Shown here one piece after another: positions 9,532-22,013 of a stretch of DNA of 64,000 nucleotides. Position 1 is the stretch's first letter, and the number at the start of each line of letters is the position of its first letter. Made by a program: the position numbers and the translations under genes. The stretch is from Parasponia andersonii (taxonomy: Eukaryota; Streptophyta; Magnoliopsida; Rosales; Cannabaceae), in NCBI GenBank assembly GCA_002914805.1, contig JXTB01000023.1, positions 1,654,377 through 1,718,376 of the forward strand, read 5' to 3'. Under the pieces are notes generated by a model, which saw only the letters and a list, made by a program, of their open reading frames with translations, did not search any database and was not told the DNA's origin.

Positions 9532-12500
9532 ATGTCAGAATCTTCATCAATGCTGGCAAAAACGAAGACTGTGACTAGTGCAAAAATCACGTTGGCTTGT
9601 GGCAGTGCGAGATACTAGACGGTTTATGTCAATAAGATCAGAATATTGCTTTAGATGAGATGAAATCGGAAAAAAAATGGATGATAAAGAATGAGAGAGG
9701 ATCAATGGTCAAGCTTGTGGTATGACCCGCTCATGTCTTTGTAGAGAACAGGAATATCCATTCATGAGGGAGACTTCTGCAAGTAAACTGTGGAAGGCAC
9801 TTGAGAACAAGTACATGAAGAAGAACAATGAGAATCGGCTATATTTGAAGAAGAGACTTTTCTGCCTACAGTTGAAGCTTAGTACGACTATTGGTGACCA
9901 CATTGATACTTTCAATTAGTTGATAGAAAATTTGTTGAATTTGGATGAAACCTTCAAAGATAAGGATAAAACAATGTTGTTGATTGGGTCCCTTCCTGAT
10001 GAGTTAGATGATCTCTGTATTATGTTGCTTCATGGGAAGAAAAAATTATCCTTCAATGAAGTGAGTGCTGCATTGTATAATCATGAGTTTCGAAAGAAAG
10101 ATCAGAAAGAGAATAGGGACATTTCAGCAGAAACGCTTACAACAAGGAGACGTAATCAAAGCCCTAAGCAGGAGAAAAAGGGTAGATCTCGTTCGAAGTG
10201 AAGACTTGGTAAGGATGAATGTGCCTTTTATCATAAAAAAAAGGCATTGGAAGAAAGATTGTCCAAAGTTACAGAATAAAGGCAAGGGCAAGGCTACTTT
10301 TGATGCATATGTAGCTGAAGTCGAAGATGATGAGTCAGAATTTGCTTTAGTTAGTCAATTTTTGACGTCACAATGTGATGAATGGATTTTAGATTTGGGT
10401 TGCACTTACCATATATGTCCTCACAAAGATTGGTTCTTCAACTTTGAAGAGCTAAATGATGGAGTTATTACATGGGTAATGATGAATCGAGTAAAACAAC
10501 TGGAGTAGGTTCAATTCGATTGAAGAATCATAATGGATCGACTAGAGTTCTGACAGATGTTCAGTATGTACCGAAATTGAAGAAGAATCCCATCTCTTTG
10601 GGAGCTTTAGAATCTAAAGACTTTGCTATATCTATACGAAATGGAATTTTGAAAGTCACTCCAGGCTCTTTGGTGGTAATAAAAAATACAAGAAGAAATA
10701 ACTTGTATTATTATAATGGTAGTACAATTATTAGATTAGTTGCTGCAGTTTTTGAGGATGATGAAGTTTCAAAAATTACCAGGCTATGGCATATGCGTTT
10801 GAGACATGCAGGTGAAAAAACTTTTTTTAGTTTAGCGAAGCAAGGCTTATTGAAAGGAGTGAAGGCCTGTAAGTTGGACTTTTGTAAATATTGTGTTCTG
10901 GGAAAATAGACAAGAGTGAAGTTTAGCACAATAATTCACAATACTGAGGGTATTCTAGATTATGTTCATTCTAATATGTGGGGACCAATCAAGACAACTT
11001 CTTTGGGAAGTATGCATTATTTTGTTACTTTTGTCGACGGATTTTTCAGAATAGTTTGGATGTATGTAATGAAGATCAAGGATGACATACTTGAAGTTTT
11101 CCTTAATTGGAAAAAGATGATTGAGACTTAGACGAGCAGAATGATCAAACAACTTCGATTAGACAATGATGGAGAATATAAAAGTGATCCATTTTTGGGA
11201 GTTTACCAGTCTAAAGTTATTGTGCGTCACTTTACAATCCGAAAAACACCACAATAGAATAGAGTGGCAGAACACATGAATCATACTTTACTAGAGAAGG
11301 TTCGGTGTATGTTGTTCAATGTTGGGTTGGGTAAAGCATTTTGGGCTGAGATAATTACGTATACGTGTTATCTCGTTAATTGTTTATCATCGATTGCAAT
11401 TGGAGGCGAAACCCTTCTTGAGGTATGGTCTAGAAATCCTACTAGTGATTACAATTCTTTACATATATTTGGTTCCACTGTCTATTATCATGTGAAAGAA
11501 TCCAAGTTAGATCTGAGAGCCAAGAAAGCATTATTTATAGGTATCAACTTAGGTATAAAGGGATATCAACTTTGGTGTCTAAGCTCGAGGAAGATTTTGT
11601 TTAGCATGGATGTTACTTTTGATGAGTCTGCCATGTTGAAGAAGGTAATAGAAAACTAAAAGAAGACTATTAGTATTTTGCAGCAGGTGGAGCCTAGTCG
11701 ATAGCATGTGGAGTTTGAGAAAGCAATAACAGTAGTCCCAGCTAATGTTGTTGAAATAGTGGTGACACTTCATTGGCAGAGGAGGACAATGAAGATGATT
11801 AAGAGGTTCCAACCCAAGAGCTTCAACAGCAGCAAGAATCAATTGCACATAATAGGCTAGGACGTGAAACTCGTAAACCTACTCGATTTTTTGATATGGT
11901 GGCCTATGCACTTCTCATTGTAGATGATGATGTTCTTTCCACATACAAAGATGTAGTCAAAAGTTCAGAAACTGAATAATGGGAGAAAGCAATAGAGGAA
12001 GAAATGCAGTCTCTTCAGAAGAATGAAAGCACAAGAAGGCAATTGGGTGCAAATGGGTATATACAAAGAAAGAAGGATTTCTCGATAAGAATGATGTTCG
12101 CTTCAAAGCAAGATTGATAACGAAAGTCTATACTCAGTTGGAGGGAATTAATTACAATGAGGTATTTTCTCCAGTTGTTAAACATTCCTCCATTAGAATT
12201 TTGTTAGCCTTGGTAGCACAGTTGGATCTTGAACTAGTTCAATTGGATGTGAAAATTACGTTTTTACACAGTGATTTAGAAGAGGAAATCTATATGTGTT
12301 AGCTAGAAGGATTCAAGGTTGTTGGAAAAGAAAATTGGGTTTGAAAATTGAGAAGATCACTTTATGGGCTGAAACAATTGCCAAGGCAGTGGTACAAGTG
12401 ATTTGATCAGTTTATGACATGTCAAAACTACATAAGAAGCAAGTTTGATAGTTGCATGTATTTTCACAGGCTCCGAGGTGGGTCTTTCATTTATCTACTC

Positions 12501-13440
12501 TTGTATGTTAATGATATGTTGATAGCTTCGAAAAATCAAGAAAAAATTAAGATGTTGAAGGCTCAGTTGAATCAAGAGTTTGAGATGAAGGATCTCGGTG
12601 AAGCGAAAAAGATTCTCAGTATGGAGATTAGCAGAGGTAGAGGGAGAAGCAAGGTTAGTTTGACTCAAAAACAATATCTAAAGAAAGTATTACAGTGTTT
12701 TAGTATGACTTAGCAATCAAAACCTATAAGTACACCACTTGCTCCTCATTTTAAGCTTAGTGCGTCTTTGTCTTCAAGTATAAATGCAGAGCGAGAGTAC
12801 ATGTCACAAGTTCTGCATTCAAATATGGTTGGTAGCTTAATATATACGATGGTGTGTACGAGACTTGACATTTCACATGCAATTGGAGTTGTGAGCAGGT
12901 ATATGCATGATCCGAGAAAAGATCATTGGCAAGCTATGAAATGGATTCTACGGTACTTATTGAAAATTGTAGATGCTAGTTTGGTTTTTGAGTGGGATGA
13001 TAGACTTGGTCAGTATGTGGTTGGTTATGTTGATTCTGATTACGCTAGTGATTTGGATAAACGTTGTTCAACTACTAGATATGTATTTATATCTGCAAGA
13101 GCACCAATTAGTTGGAAATCTACTTTACAGTCTACAGTTGCTTGTCTACTATAGAGGTAGGGTACATGATAGTTACAGAGGCTGTGAAAGAAGCTCTTTG
13201 GTTACAAGGATTACTGGAAGAGCTGGGAGTTATTTAGGAGCATATATGTATTTATTCTGATAGTTAGAGTGCCATTCACTTAGCGAAGAATCCAGTATAC
13301 CATATGCTTACAAAGCATATTAATTATGCGAGAGATTATTGATGAAGGAAAGATGTTGTTTCAGAAGATTGGGACTGCTGAGAATCCTGCAGATATGATG
13401 ACGAAGGTGATGACATCGATCAAGTTCAATCATTGGTTGG
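9532..13440 (+). pseudogene. Copia Gag-Pol polyprotein (many stops and frameshifts)
   Basis: The frame opens at ATG 9532 (MSESSSMLAKTKTV). Gag runs to about 10300 and ends in a zinc knuckle in which a Cys has become Tyr (CAFYHKKRHWKKDC). The protease motif reads DLG at 10392-10400 instead of DSG. Integrase: HHCC finger at about 10785-10905 (WHMRLRHAG... FCKYCVLGK), then core with FVDGF and LRLDNDGE. RT at about 12050-12700 has QLDVKITFLHSDL, SLYGLKQ, and YVND at 12504-12515 instead of YVDD. RNase H: GYVDSDYA near 13025. Stops include 9917, 10198, 10906, 11129, 11657, 12299 and 13152. Gag, PR and RT carry losses at key residues, so the copy is dead. Confidence 0.93.
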
Positions 13441-13565
13441 ACTTGATCAATATTCTACAAATTTGATAGCACCTTTTGGCACATAAAGTGGCGTTGCTCT
13501 AATAGATAGAGGATACGAGAATGGGAAAATTTGGGTAGGACTTGCTAACTCGCCAAGGTGGAGAT

Positions 13566-14027
13566 TGTTAGAATTTGGCTTGTTAGCTTTTGTAATTGTT
13601 TTGCGCTTTGTCCCACATTGCTTGTGTATGAATATTTAGGGTCTACAGTTGGCTACAAATAAAGCTTTCTGTAATCGATTTTAATCATCCCAAAATTAGT
13701 TCCATATTAGTGAGAACCTTTATTCCTAAGGACCTCCATAGTTTTGTTTTTACTATTTTTCCTATTTGTTTCTGAGTTTTTGTATTATAGCCCATATTTT
13801 GTATTTCCTCTTATTTGAAGTTAGTGAAGTGGTTAGCAATACCTCGAGGACGTAGTTAATTTGTTGAACCTTACTAAATTTTGTGTTCTCTTTTATTTTT
13901 GCATTTAGTATTTTTTTATACATTTTCTGCTTTCGTTAATTTCAGTAACTATTTAATAGTTTATATTTAATATTTTCTTAGTATTAAATATAAGCATTTA
14001 GAGTAATTGTACTTCCGTTGCACAACA
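13566..14027 (+). repeat. 3' LTR of the copia element
   Basis: 462 bp, following the purine tract AAGGTGGAGAT and ending TTGCACAACA, then the target duplication ATTCT. Confidence 0.93.
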
Positions 14028-14032
14028 ATTCT

Positions 14033-14677
14033 ATCAGAATCAAAACCTAACTACATGCCCTAGGTTAAGGGAAGAACAAGGGACTACGTAGAGCGATAGA
14101 AAGAGATAATTTTAGGTTAGGCAAAATTTGGGGAAAGAAAAGATTGAAACTAATGCCATATGGTTTGTAATTTATAGGGTAACGAATTTCCTAAAAGAGA
14201 AATAAATGGTAAATGATTCAGATGAACAAAGCAGCATAAGAAAGAAAAAAAAATCGGTTCGAAGTTTCTGGATGGAAAAATAAAAATAAATTTTTAATGG
14301 TAAGGTTATTTTTGAATAATAAATGGGTACAATACGTGGTAGTTAAATTTTTAATTTAAGATGAGGATAGTTTTAACTAAGGTGTAATGAGAGCATACTG
14401 ATGTGTAGTAATAGAGTCACCTTTCGTCTAATCCAGCTATGCATAAAATTGTAATATAATGCAATTAAGAATTTTTTTATCTTATTTTTATTTTTTTTAT
14501 AAATTTAATAAAAGATGGTGAAATGCATGCATGATGATCGCTTTATCATGAATATGGGAGTTCATGTGAAGATCTCATATGTATGCTGATGGATTACGGT
14601 ACTATGTACATATGTACATATATATACTTGTATTAAATATATATATATATATATATCTATATTGGCAACCTATATAT
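14033..14677. other. AT-rich spacer, no gene seen
   Basis: Non-coding. Its right end is a TA microsatellite, the target of element A. Confidence 0.7.
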
Positions 14678-14682
14678 ATATA

Positions 14683-15217
14683 TGTGATGCCCAAGATTCT
14701 CACATGCATAATAGGCCAATAATAAACATGTTCATATTGCATAATAGACATATCATGAAACTAGTGTCAATTTTCTGGTAAATTGCTTAAGCTTGTTATT
14801 TGCTTTCGATATGTATTATTATACTAATGTTTGTTGAAGTGCTCCCATATAGTGTAAAGGTTCAGTACCCTCAGAGAGCGAGTTTGATGTGTGAAAAGAA
14901 CAAAGAATACATTCATGAATAATAATGCTATATGCATATGCATTAAAATCATGTCTGTTGATAACATGGTCAAATAATAGTTTTTCGGTAAAATGCATTT
15001 TTCATGCTTTTCAGAGCCAAATTCACTGTGCACTTAGCATGTCAAATAGCTTTGATTTAATGTTTAGGACTCATTTATAGTATTTTATTTGTTGGCCTTA
15101 GGTAAGCACGAGGTGGTAATCATTGTATTGAATTTTGTTTAATTATACTAAGCTAGCTTAGATTCAACTTAATCGTGTAATGTCATCTTCGTGCATTCTA
15201 ATAATTAGGCATTGATG
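14683..15217 (+). repeat. Element A, 5' LTR fragment
   Basis: The first 535 bp match 22014 onward closely (TGTGATGCCCAAGATTCTCA... GGCATTGATG). Similarity stops sharply at 15217/15218, where pol sequence begins. Confidence 0.9.
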
Positions 15218-15852
15218 TCAAATCTATACAGACCATAAAAGTCTTAAATATTTCTTTATCCAAAAGGAACTGAATATGAGACAGAGAAGATGGCTTGAAT
15301 TGGTAAAAGATGATGACTGTGAGATTAACTATCATCCAGGAAAAGCTAATGTCATTGCAGATGCTCTAAGTAGAAAGTCATTAGCTGCTATATCACTTAA
15401 GTATGTTGATCGGAAACATTTTTTGATGGATTTGCATCGATTAGAATTAGAGATTGTGCCTATATGTTTAAGGGAGAAATTAACAGTTCTTACCTTGCAA
15501 CCTAAAATTTTAGAGAGAATCAAATAAGGCCAGAATACGGATCCCTATTTGACAAGCTTAAAGACTAAGATAGAGTCTGGAAAGGAGGTGGTCTTCCAAA
15601 TTTCTAGTGATGGTTTAATCAGATATAGAAATAGACTATGTGTGCCAAATGGAACAATTAGAAAAGAAATATTGATAGAAGCTCATACTACTCCCTACTC
15701 TGTGCATCTCGGTACTACAAAGATGTATAGGGATTTGAAAATGCATTACTAGTGGCCAGATATGAAAAAGGATGTGATTGAGTTTGTGGAATAATATCTC
15801 ACATGCCAACAAGTTAAAGCTGAACATCAAAGACCTGCTGGTACATTGAAAC
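15218..15852 (+). pseudogene. Element A Pol, part 1: RNase H end and integrase zinc finger
   Basis: Reads [12 protein letters not shown], then [20 protein letters not shown] and the hallmark [14 protein letters not shown]. After a stop near 15525 the integrase start follows: GTIRKEILIEAHTTPYSVHLG and KMYRDLKMHY, stop at 15750-15752, LTCQQVKAEHQRPAGTLK. The HHCC finger has His-His and a YLTC-CQ region in which the Cys before LTC is changed and another stop occurs. It is cut at 15852 by element B; the frame resumes at 20904. Confidence 0.9.
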
Positions 15853-16688
15853 TGATACGAACCCTGCCAACTTGTGACAAAATCCTTAAACAAGGATGAT
15901 GCCTAGGACCGTTCTACAATCATATTCGAATGGAAAACCTCGACCCAAACCTATAAAGAGATGTGAACCTTGATATAAAGGAAGACGCCACAATCAAGGA
16001 TGAAAAACTCGATTGATAAGTCTAGGGATGAACGCCACAGAGAAATCTGATAAGTTCGAATAAGTTCTCAAAGAACTAAAGAGAAATTGCTCTTAATTTT
16101 AATGAATTGTAATATGCTCTTTTCTTTAAGCTAATGGCTATTTATATACATAAGAGTCACGAAAATTGGTTGTAAAAATCCTAAGAAACTACCCAAAACA
16201 AGAAAGGAAACTAAAATATCCTAATTAGAATTCTGAAAATTGAACTCTTACACTTACCCTAAAACAAACGCCTACTCCTCAATAAAAAAGGAAAGTATCT
16301 TAATTGACATACAAGCCTTATAACTCAACAATGAAACTAATAATAACTAAATAAGAAACGTAATTTAGTTAGTTGCAGCCACCTATTCTCCTTGATGTGT
16401 CAAATTTAGGTAAGTCACCAAAATCAGAAAACTAAGCTTTAATTCACGCATCCTTGAGCAATCTTATTTTAAGATTCTTTTCTAGATTATTCCAAAGCTT
16501 GAATCATGGAAATCCAACCTTGTGGACTGCGTGAAATATTAATCTTGGGCCTCTAAGAATTTATCTCAGTCCAAATGCATTAAATCAGCCCATTGGAAGA
16601 CTCCTTGAATCTTTTAGCTCGAGTTCTTCTAACCGATCCAATTAGAACTTGAATTGGCTCCTTTGTAACCGTGCCTGGAATTGCATCA
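15853..16688 (-). repeat. Element B 3' LTR
   Basis: 836 bp; plus-strand ends TGATACGAACCC and TTGCATCA. On the minus strand the first part of the LTR still codes the polyprotein tail (see RNase H entry). Confidence 0.9.
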
Positions 16689-17557
16689 TTCCCTCCCTCC
16701 TCTTGAAAAGGATTTATCTTCAAATCTTCGCGTTGTTTATATCGGATGACGTATGCAAACGTCTCAATAAATTCCACCCATCGTGCAAGCCTCTTATTCA
16801 ACTTGTGCTGACCTTTAAAGTGCTTCACGGACTCATGATCGGTGCAAATTACGAACTCTTGAGGCCAAAGGTAATTTTGCCATGTTTCCTAATCTCGAAC
16901 CAATGCATATATTTTTTAATCATAAGTAGGGTAGTTTAAAGCAATCCCACTTAGTTTCTCACTAAAATATGCAATTGGTCATCCTTCTTGCATAAGAACT
17001 GCGCCAATACTTAAACCTGAAGCATCATATTCAATCTCAAAAGTTTTTGCAAAGTTAGGTAAAGCAAGTGAAGGTGCATGAGTTAATTCCTCCTCAAGTA
17101 ATTGAAACGCCTTCTTTTGCTTTTCTCCCTATTTGAACCCAATATTTTTCTTGATAACTTCAGCTATTGGTGTGGCTATGGTACTAAAATTTTTCACGAA
17201 CCTTCGGTAAAGACTCGCAAGTCCTTGAAAATGTTGCACATTACTTACGCCTGTTGGACTTGGCCATTCTCGGATAGCACGAATCTTTTCTTCGTAAACC
17301 TGCATTTGTAGTTCCTTTGTCTCCTCGGAGTTACTCCTATAGGCTGGATGATCTGGAATGATGGCACCATGCACGAAGTCCATTCGATACTCAATCCTTC
17401 GGATTAGTTGTAATCCACTAGGAATTTTCTCGGGGAAAACATCCCCAAATTCCTGTAAGAGAGAAACAACAGAATTATGCAAAACATGGTCAAGATCAAT
17501 AGTGTTTAAAAACGACTCTTTGTACAAAAGTACAATCATCGATTGGTTTGAAAACAT
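16580..17557 (-). pseudogene. Element B: pre-RT segment joined to RT end and RNase H, plus Pol tail
   Basis: Minus frame: [20 protein letters not shown], the usual entry to gypsy RT, then YRSNSEETKELQMQV joined directly to EEKIRAIREWPSPT. The palm and fingers with the catalytic YxDD are missing. It continues through the thumb region (HFQGLASLYRRFVKNFSTIA), with damage, to RNase H ([20 protein letters not shown]). After RYKQ the frame passes directly to [12 protein letters not shown] and a basic tail ([14 protein letters not shown]), so integrase is missing too. Stops break the middle part. The two joints are shared with copies C-E. Confidence 0.88.
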
Positions 17558-17699
17558 CGCTCTCTTAATTTTTTTGGCTTTTGTATAAAAATTATTTTAT
17601 TTTCTCTCTGTTTTTCTCTCAATGACCGAATCTATTATTGCCTTTTCTTTCTTTTTTTCTTCGGCCTCTCTCTCTTTTTCACTCTTTCTCTTTTGATCA

Positions 17700-18350
17700 C
17701 TCTCTTTTTATAACCTCACTTGATCTTCATGAACTTCTTTTGGTGTCAAAGGAACTAGAGTGATTGTCCTTTGATTAAGTATAAACGAGTACTTATTGGT
17801 GAAGCCATCATGTTTAATACGTCCATCAAATTGCCATGGTCGACCTAGTAACAAGTGTCTAGCTTGCATCAGAACCGCATCACATAAAACTTCATCTTTA
17901 TATTTCCCGATACGAAAAGAAACTGGCACTTGTTTATTCACCTTCAGTTCACTGCTATCATTTAACTACTGCAACTTGTAAGGCCGGGGATGCTTCATGG
18001 TTGGCAACCCTAATTTTTCCACCATAGTAGTGCTAGCAACATTAGTACAACTATCACCATCAATAATCATATTACATACCTTGTTTTGAACGTGGCACCT
18101 AGTATGAAAGATGTTTTCTCGTTGCACCTCTTCATTTTCTTTGATTTGCGCACTCAAAGCTCTCCTTGCCACCAACAAATCTCCTCGGGCAGGGTATTCC
18201 TCTTCATCGGCATCCTGCAATGGTGGCATAAGATTGGTGTCATCTTTGTCTTCGGTTTCAATTTCACTGTTATCTCGCAATACCGTAACTCTTTTGTTTG
18301 GACATTAGCTAGCTATGAGACCCCTTCCTTGACATTTAAAGAACTTGATA
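17700..18350 (-). pseudogene. Element B: zinc knuckle remnant and aspartic protease
   Basis: Minus strand. Reads an acidic linker (DADEEEYPARGDLLVARRAL), then the protease-like domain with IIDGDSCTNVAS (family usual: IIDGGSCTNVAS), EKLGLPTMKHPRPYKLQ, a stop near 17965, then HLLLGRPWQFDG and NQRTITLVPLTPKEVHEDQV. This domain would process Gag-Pol. The Gly to Asp change beside the active Asp suggests loss of function. Confidence 0.85.
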
Positions 18351-18460
18351 TCACGATTCCTAGAAGTGGAAGAATTGAATTTACCTTGATTTACATGGTT
18401 GGTCACTTCTTGCTTTTGCTCAGCTTTAGGCTTCATCGTAGGTTGCCTCTCATCCTTCTT

Positions 18461-19378
18461 CTAGTGCTTCAATTTCCAAGCGGATGTACTTGGCATTTGG
18501 CTTGGATGTGTGCTACCCCTCCTCTTGATTTGGTTCTTAATTTTTATTGCCATATGTACCATATCCTCCAACTCCGCATAATGTTGCAATTCTACCACAT
18601 TAGCAATTTCTCGATTCAAACCAACTAAGAATCTGGACATTGTAGCCTCCCGATCCTCCTCTACATTCGCTCGAATCATAGCAGCCTCCATCTCCTTATA
18701 ATATTCCTATACACTTCGGTTACCTTGCCAAAGGCTTTGCAACTTGTTCTACAATTCCCGGTAGTAGTAGCTCGGTACAAACCTCTTTCTCATTACTGTT
18801 TTCATCTCCTCCCATGTCTCTACTGGATGCTCACTATTTCTTATCCTATTCATTACTAACTAATCCTACTGTACAATTGCATAATCGGAAAAGTCAATGG
18901 CAGCAAGCTTTACCTTCTTAATCTCGGAGTAATTGTGGCAATCAAATACTAATTCAACCTTTTTCTCCCACTCCAGGTAAGCTTCTGGATTGTTCTTGCC
19001 TTGAAAGGACGGAATCTTCGTCTTAATACTACCCAAAGAATTATTTTCTCGATTCCTAGCTCCTCTAAACTGCCCACTGTATCTCCTATTGCCAACTATT
19101 AAATCTTGGTCATCTTCATGACCAAAAGTATCTCTATAATACTCTTCATCTTCAGCCCTCACTTCCCTATGCTGGAATCTCCCTCTTCCACGCATATTAG
19201 GAGTGATTTGTGGCTGTTCTACATGTAAGTTCTCTATTCTGTCCATCCGCTCAGGAACCTGCTCCATCTCTGCTCTCATTACTCTTCTCATCTCGCTAAT
19301 TAAGGCTTCCATGAGAAGTTTTGGATCACCCACTCCTGATGTATCTCCAGTATTGTTTCTGTCCTCGTTGTTTGACAT
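18461..19378 (-). pseudogene. Element B Gag
   Basis: Begins at ATG 19378 (MSNNEDRNNTGDTSG). Contains the capsid-type core: IPSFQGKNNPEAYLEWEKKV, FDCHNYSEIKKVKLAAIDFS; after a stop near 18868 comes MEAAMIRANVEEDREATMSR and VELQHYAELEDMVHMAIKI. This is the fullest Gag among the four family copies; C has a deletion here, and D and E lack the N-terminal part. Confidence 0.9.
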
Positions 19379-20100
19379 GTTTACTGCACAACAAAATTAA
19401 AAAAGAAAGGACCTTATACACTCTCTCACATGTTTCACTCAGTATTGAATCACTCAATTTCAGTCATGTTTTACTCAAATATATCAGATTGGCTTTTACC
19501 CTCTTATGTGCTCACCACTCTTGCCTTTTACCACTCGTAATTTTTCAAAAGTTCTTGTCAAACTAATTCAAACAAATAATCAGAATTTCTGAGCAGCAAT
19601 CCACACAAAAACTCACCCACCAAATCAGGATTTAATGTAATAACCTGGAATAACAGTTTCTAGAAATTAATAAGCAAAGAAAGCGAAACAAAGAAAAAAA
19701 GAAAAATGCACACAAAACTTTGAAAGCTTGGAAAGTGATGGATTATGGGCTCGAAAATTGGGATGAATAATATATAGTCAATTTAGAGTGTAGGGCTCAG
19801 AATAAGCTTCGATTTGATATACAATATATGTTGTTTCGATAACCGAATCAAAAGTTACAACTGTTTTACTGAAGCACTATCAAAATTCTCTAATTCAACC
19901 ATAGATTCTTCTCTTTTTTTTGTTGTTAATTCCGGGATTCTGTCTCTTTTTTTTTCTTTTTTCTTTTTAATTAAGAACCCAAATAATAACTAAAAACACA
20001 AAGGCTAACTGAAAGACACCAAGAAATAAATTCGGATTCAAAAGCAAACAAGCAATCTGAATTGACTACGACTAGAAGAGATCGAGTTTATGTTCCGAAA

Positions 20101-20898
20101 CAAGGATGATGCCTAGGACCGTTCTACAATCAGATTCGGATGGAAAACCTCAACCTAACACCTATAAAGAGATGTGAACCTTGGTATAAAGGAAAACGCT
20201 ACAATCAAGGATGAAAAACTCGATTGATAAGTCTAGGGATGAACGCCACAGAGAAATCTGATAAGTTCAATAAGTTCTCAAAGAACCAAAGAGAAATTGT
20301 ACTTAATTTTAATGAATTGTAATATGTTCTTTTCATTAAGCTAATGGCTATTTATATACATAAGAATCACGAAAATTGACTGTAAAAATCCTAAGAAGCT
20401 ACCCAAAACAAGAAAAGGAAACTAAAATATCCTAATTAGAATTCTGAAAATTGAACTCCTACACTTACCCTAAAACAAATGCCTACTCCTCAATAAAAAA
20501 GGAAAATATCTTAATTGGTATGCAAGCCTTACAACTCAACAATTAAACTAATAATAACTAAATAAGAAACGTAATTTAGTTAGTTACAGCCACCTATTCT
20601 CCTTGATGTGTCAAATTCAGGTAAGTCACCAAAATCAAGAAACTAAGCTTTAATTCATGCACCCTTGAGCAATTCTATTTTAAGAGAATTTTCTAGATTA
20701 TTCCAAAGCTTGAATCATGAAATCCAACCTTGTGGACCATGTGGAACATTAACCTTGGACCTCGAAGAATTTATCTCAGTTCAAATGCTTTGAATTAGCC
20801 CATTGAGAGACTCCTTGAATCTTTTAGCTCGAGCTCTTCTAACCGGTCCAATTGGAACTTGAATTAGCTCCTTTGTAACCATGCCTGGATTTGCATCA
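20101..20898 (-). repeat. Element B 5' LTR, inner end deleted
   Basis: Matches 15890-16688 closely up to TTTGCATCA. The TGATACGAACCC end and the adjacent primer site, present in the other LTRs, are missing; the joint is at GTTCCGAAA|CAAGGATG (about 20100). Confidence 0.85.
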
Positions 20899-20903
20899 AA
20901 AAC

Positions 20904-21976
20904 CTATACATGTGACACAATGGAAATGGGAAGAGATTGCTATGGATTTAGTGGTTGGACTTCCTAAGACAAATAAAGGCTATGATACTATTTGGGTTAT
21001 TGTGGATAGATATACTAAGTCAGCCCATTTCCTGCTGATTAAAGTGACTTATAGCTTGGATCTGTTGGCTTGGTTTTTTTGTTCAAAAAATTATTAGACT
21101 ACATAGTGTTCCAAAGGTTATTATTTTTGACTGGAATGCTAGATTTACTTCAAAATTCTGGAAAAGGTTTCAGGATGCTATAGGTACAAAACTGGTATTC
21201 AGTACAGCTTTTCATCCTGGACAATCTAAGAGAACCATACAAACTCTTGAGGATATGTTTAGAGTTTGTGTGTTAGATTTTCATGGGTCTTGGAGCAAGT
21301 ACTTGTCATTGATAGAATTTACCTACAACAATAGTTATCAAGCTTCAATTAAAATGCCTCCGTATGAAACATTGTATGGAAGAAATGTAGATCTCCAATT
21401 CACTAGAATGAGATAGGAGAAAGGAAATTTCTTGGTCTGAATTGATAAGAGAAATAGCTGAAGCGGCAGAAAAGATTTGTAAAAGGTTATTAGCTATTAC
21501 GAATAGAAAGAAGTATTATGCTGATCCTAGAAGAAGAGAGGTGATGTTTAATATTGGGGATAAAGTATTTTTGAAGGTTACTCCCATGAAAGGAATCATG
21601 AGGTTTGGGAAGAAAGGGAAGCTTAAAACCTAGATATATAGGCCCATTTGAGATACTTGATGAATTTGGAGATCTTGCCTATAGACTTGTATTACCATCC
21701 TTACTATCGAACGTACACAATGTTTCTCACGTCTCTATGTTAAGAAAATATATTCTAAACCCTTCACATATTTTGAGTTTTGAGCCGCTAGAGTTGAGCC
21801 AAGATGCGAGCTATGAAGAACAAGCAGTGGAGATTTTGGATAGAAAAGAAAAGAAGCTCAGAAACAAGAAGATCCCTTTGGTGAAAGCACTATGGAGGAA
21901 CCACGAAGTAGAAGAGGCCACATGGGAAAGAGAAGAAGAGATGAATACTAAGTATCCTCACTTATTTGGGTAAGCA
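20904..21976 (+). pseudogene. Element A Pol, part 2: integrase core to chromodomain
   Basis: Continues the integrase after the insertion: PIHVTQWKWEEIAMDLVVGL (core entry with the first Asp), IWVIVDRYTKSAHFL, then several frame breaks. From 21442 the frame reads EIAEAAEKICKRLLAITNRK and YADPRRREVMFNIGDKVFL, and after a one-base shift near 21620 PRYIGPFEILDEFGDLAYRL. It ends in a chromodomain (VEILDRKEKKLRNKKIPLVK, ALWRNHEVEEATWEREEEM), which would target insertion to marked chromatin. Stop at 21971-21973. A purine tract AGGAGGGTAGGAT lies before the LTR. Confidence 0.9.
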
Positions 21977-22013
21977 AAATTTCGAGGATAAAATTTAATA
22001 AGGAGGGTAGGAT

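Larger units (their letters stand above)
9010..14027 (+). mobile_element. Ty1/copia retrotransposon, complete but inactive
   Basis: A 5,018-bp element with LTRs at 9010-9466 and 13566-14027, both TGTTAGAATTTGGC...CAACA, and a perfect 5-bp target duplication ATTCT (9005-9009 and 14028-14032). A degenerate tRNA-iMet-like primer site TGGTAGTAGAGT is at 9469-9480 and the copia purine tract AAGGTGGAGAT at 13555-13565. The domain order gag, protease, integrase, RT, RNase H is that of copia. The coding part resembles the Tork/Tnt1 group, by eye only. The LTRs differ at many sites and by at least one indel (near 13835-13850), so the copy is not recent. Confidence 0.95.
15853..20898 (-). mobile_element. 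Element B: internally deleted gypsy element (family copy 1 of 4)
   Basis: A minus-strand element nested in the integrase gene of element A. LTRs lie at 15853-16688 (3' LTR) and about 20101-20898 (5' LTR; its inner end and the primer site are deleted). The flanks GAAAC (15848-15852) and AAAAC (20899-20903) are a target duplication with one difference. The purine tract is at 16689-16706 (minus-strand AAGAGGAGGGAGGGAA). Gag, zinc knuckle, protease, an RT remnant and RNase H are recognisable. The RT core and the whole integrase are absent; the same gaps occur in copies C, D and E. Confidence 0.93.

Noticed and set aside
18086..18628. 180-codon plus-strand frame
   Set aside because: Antisense shadow of gag and protease in element B; the same shadow appears in copies C, D and E.
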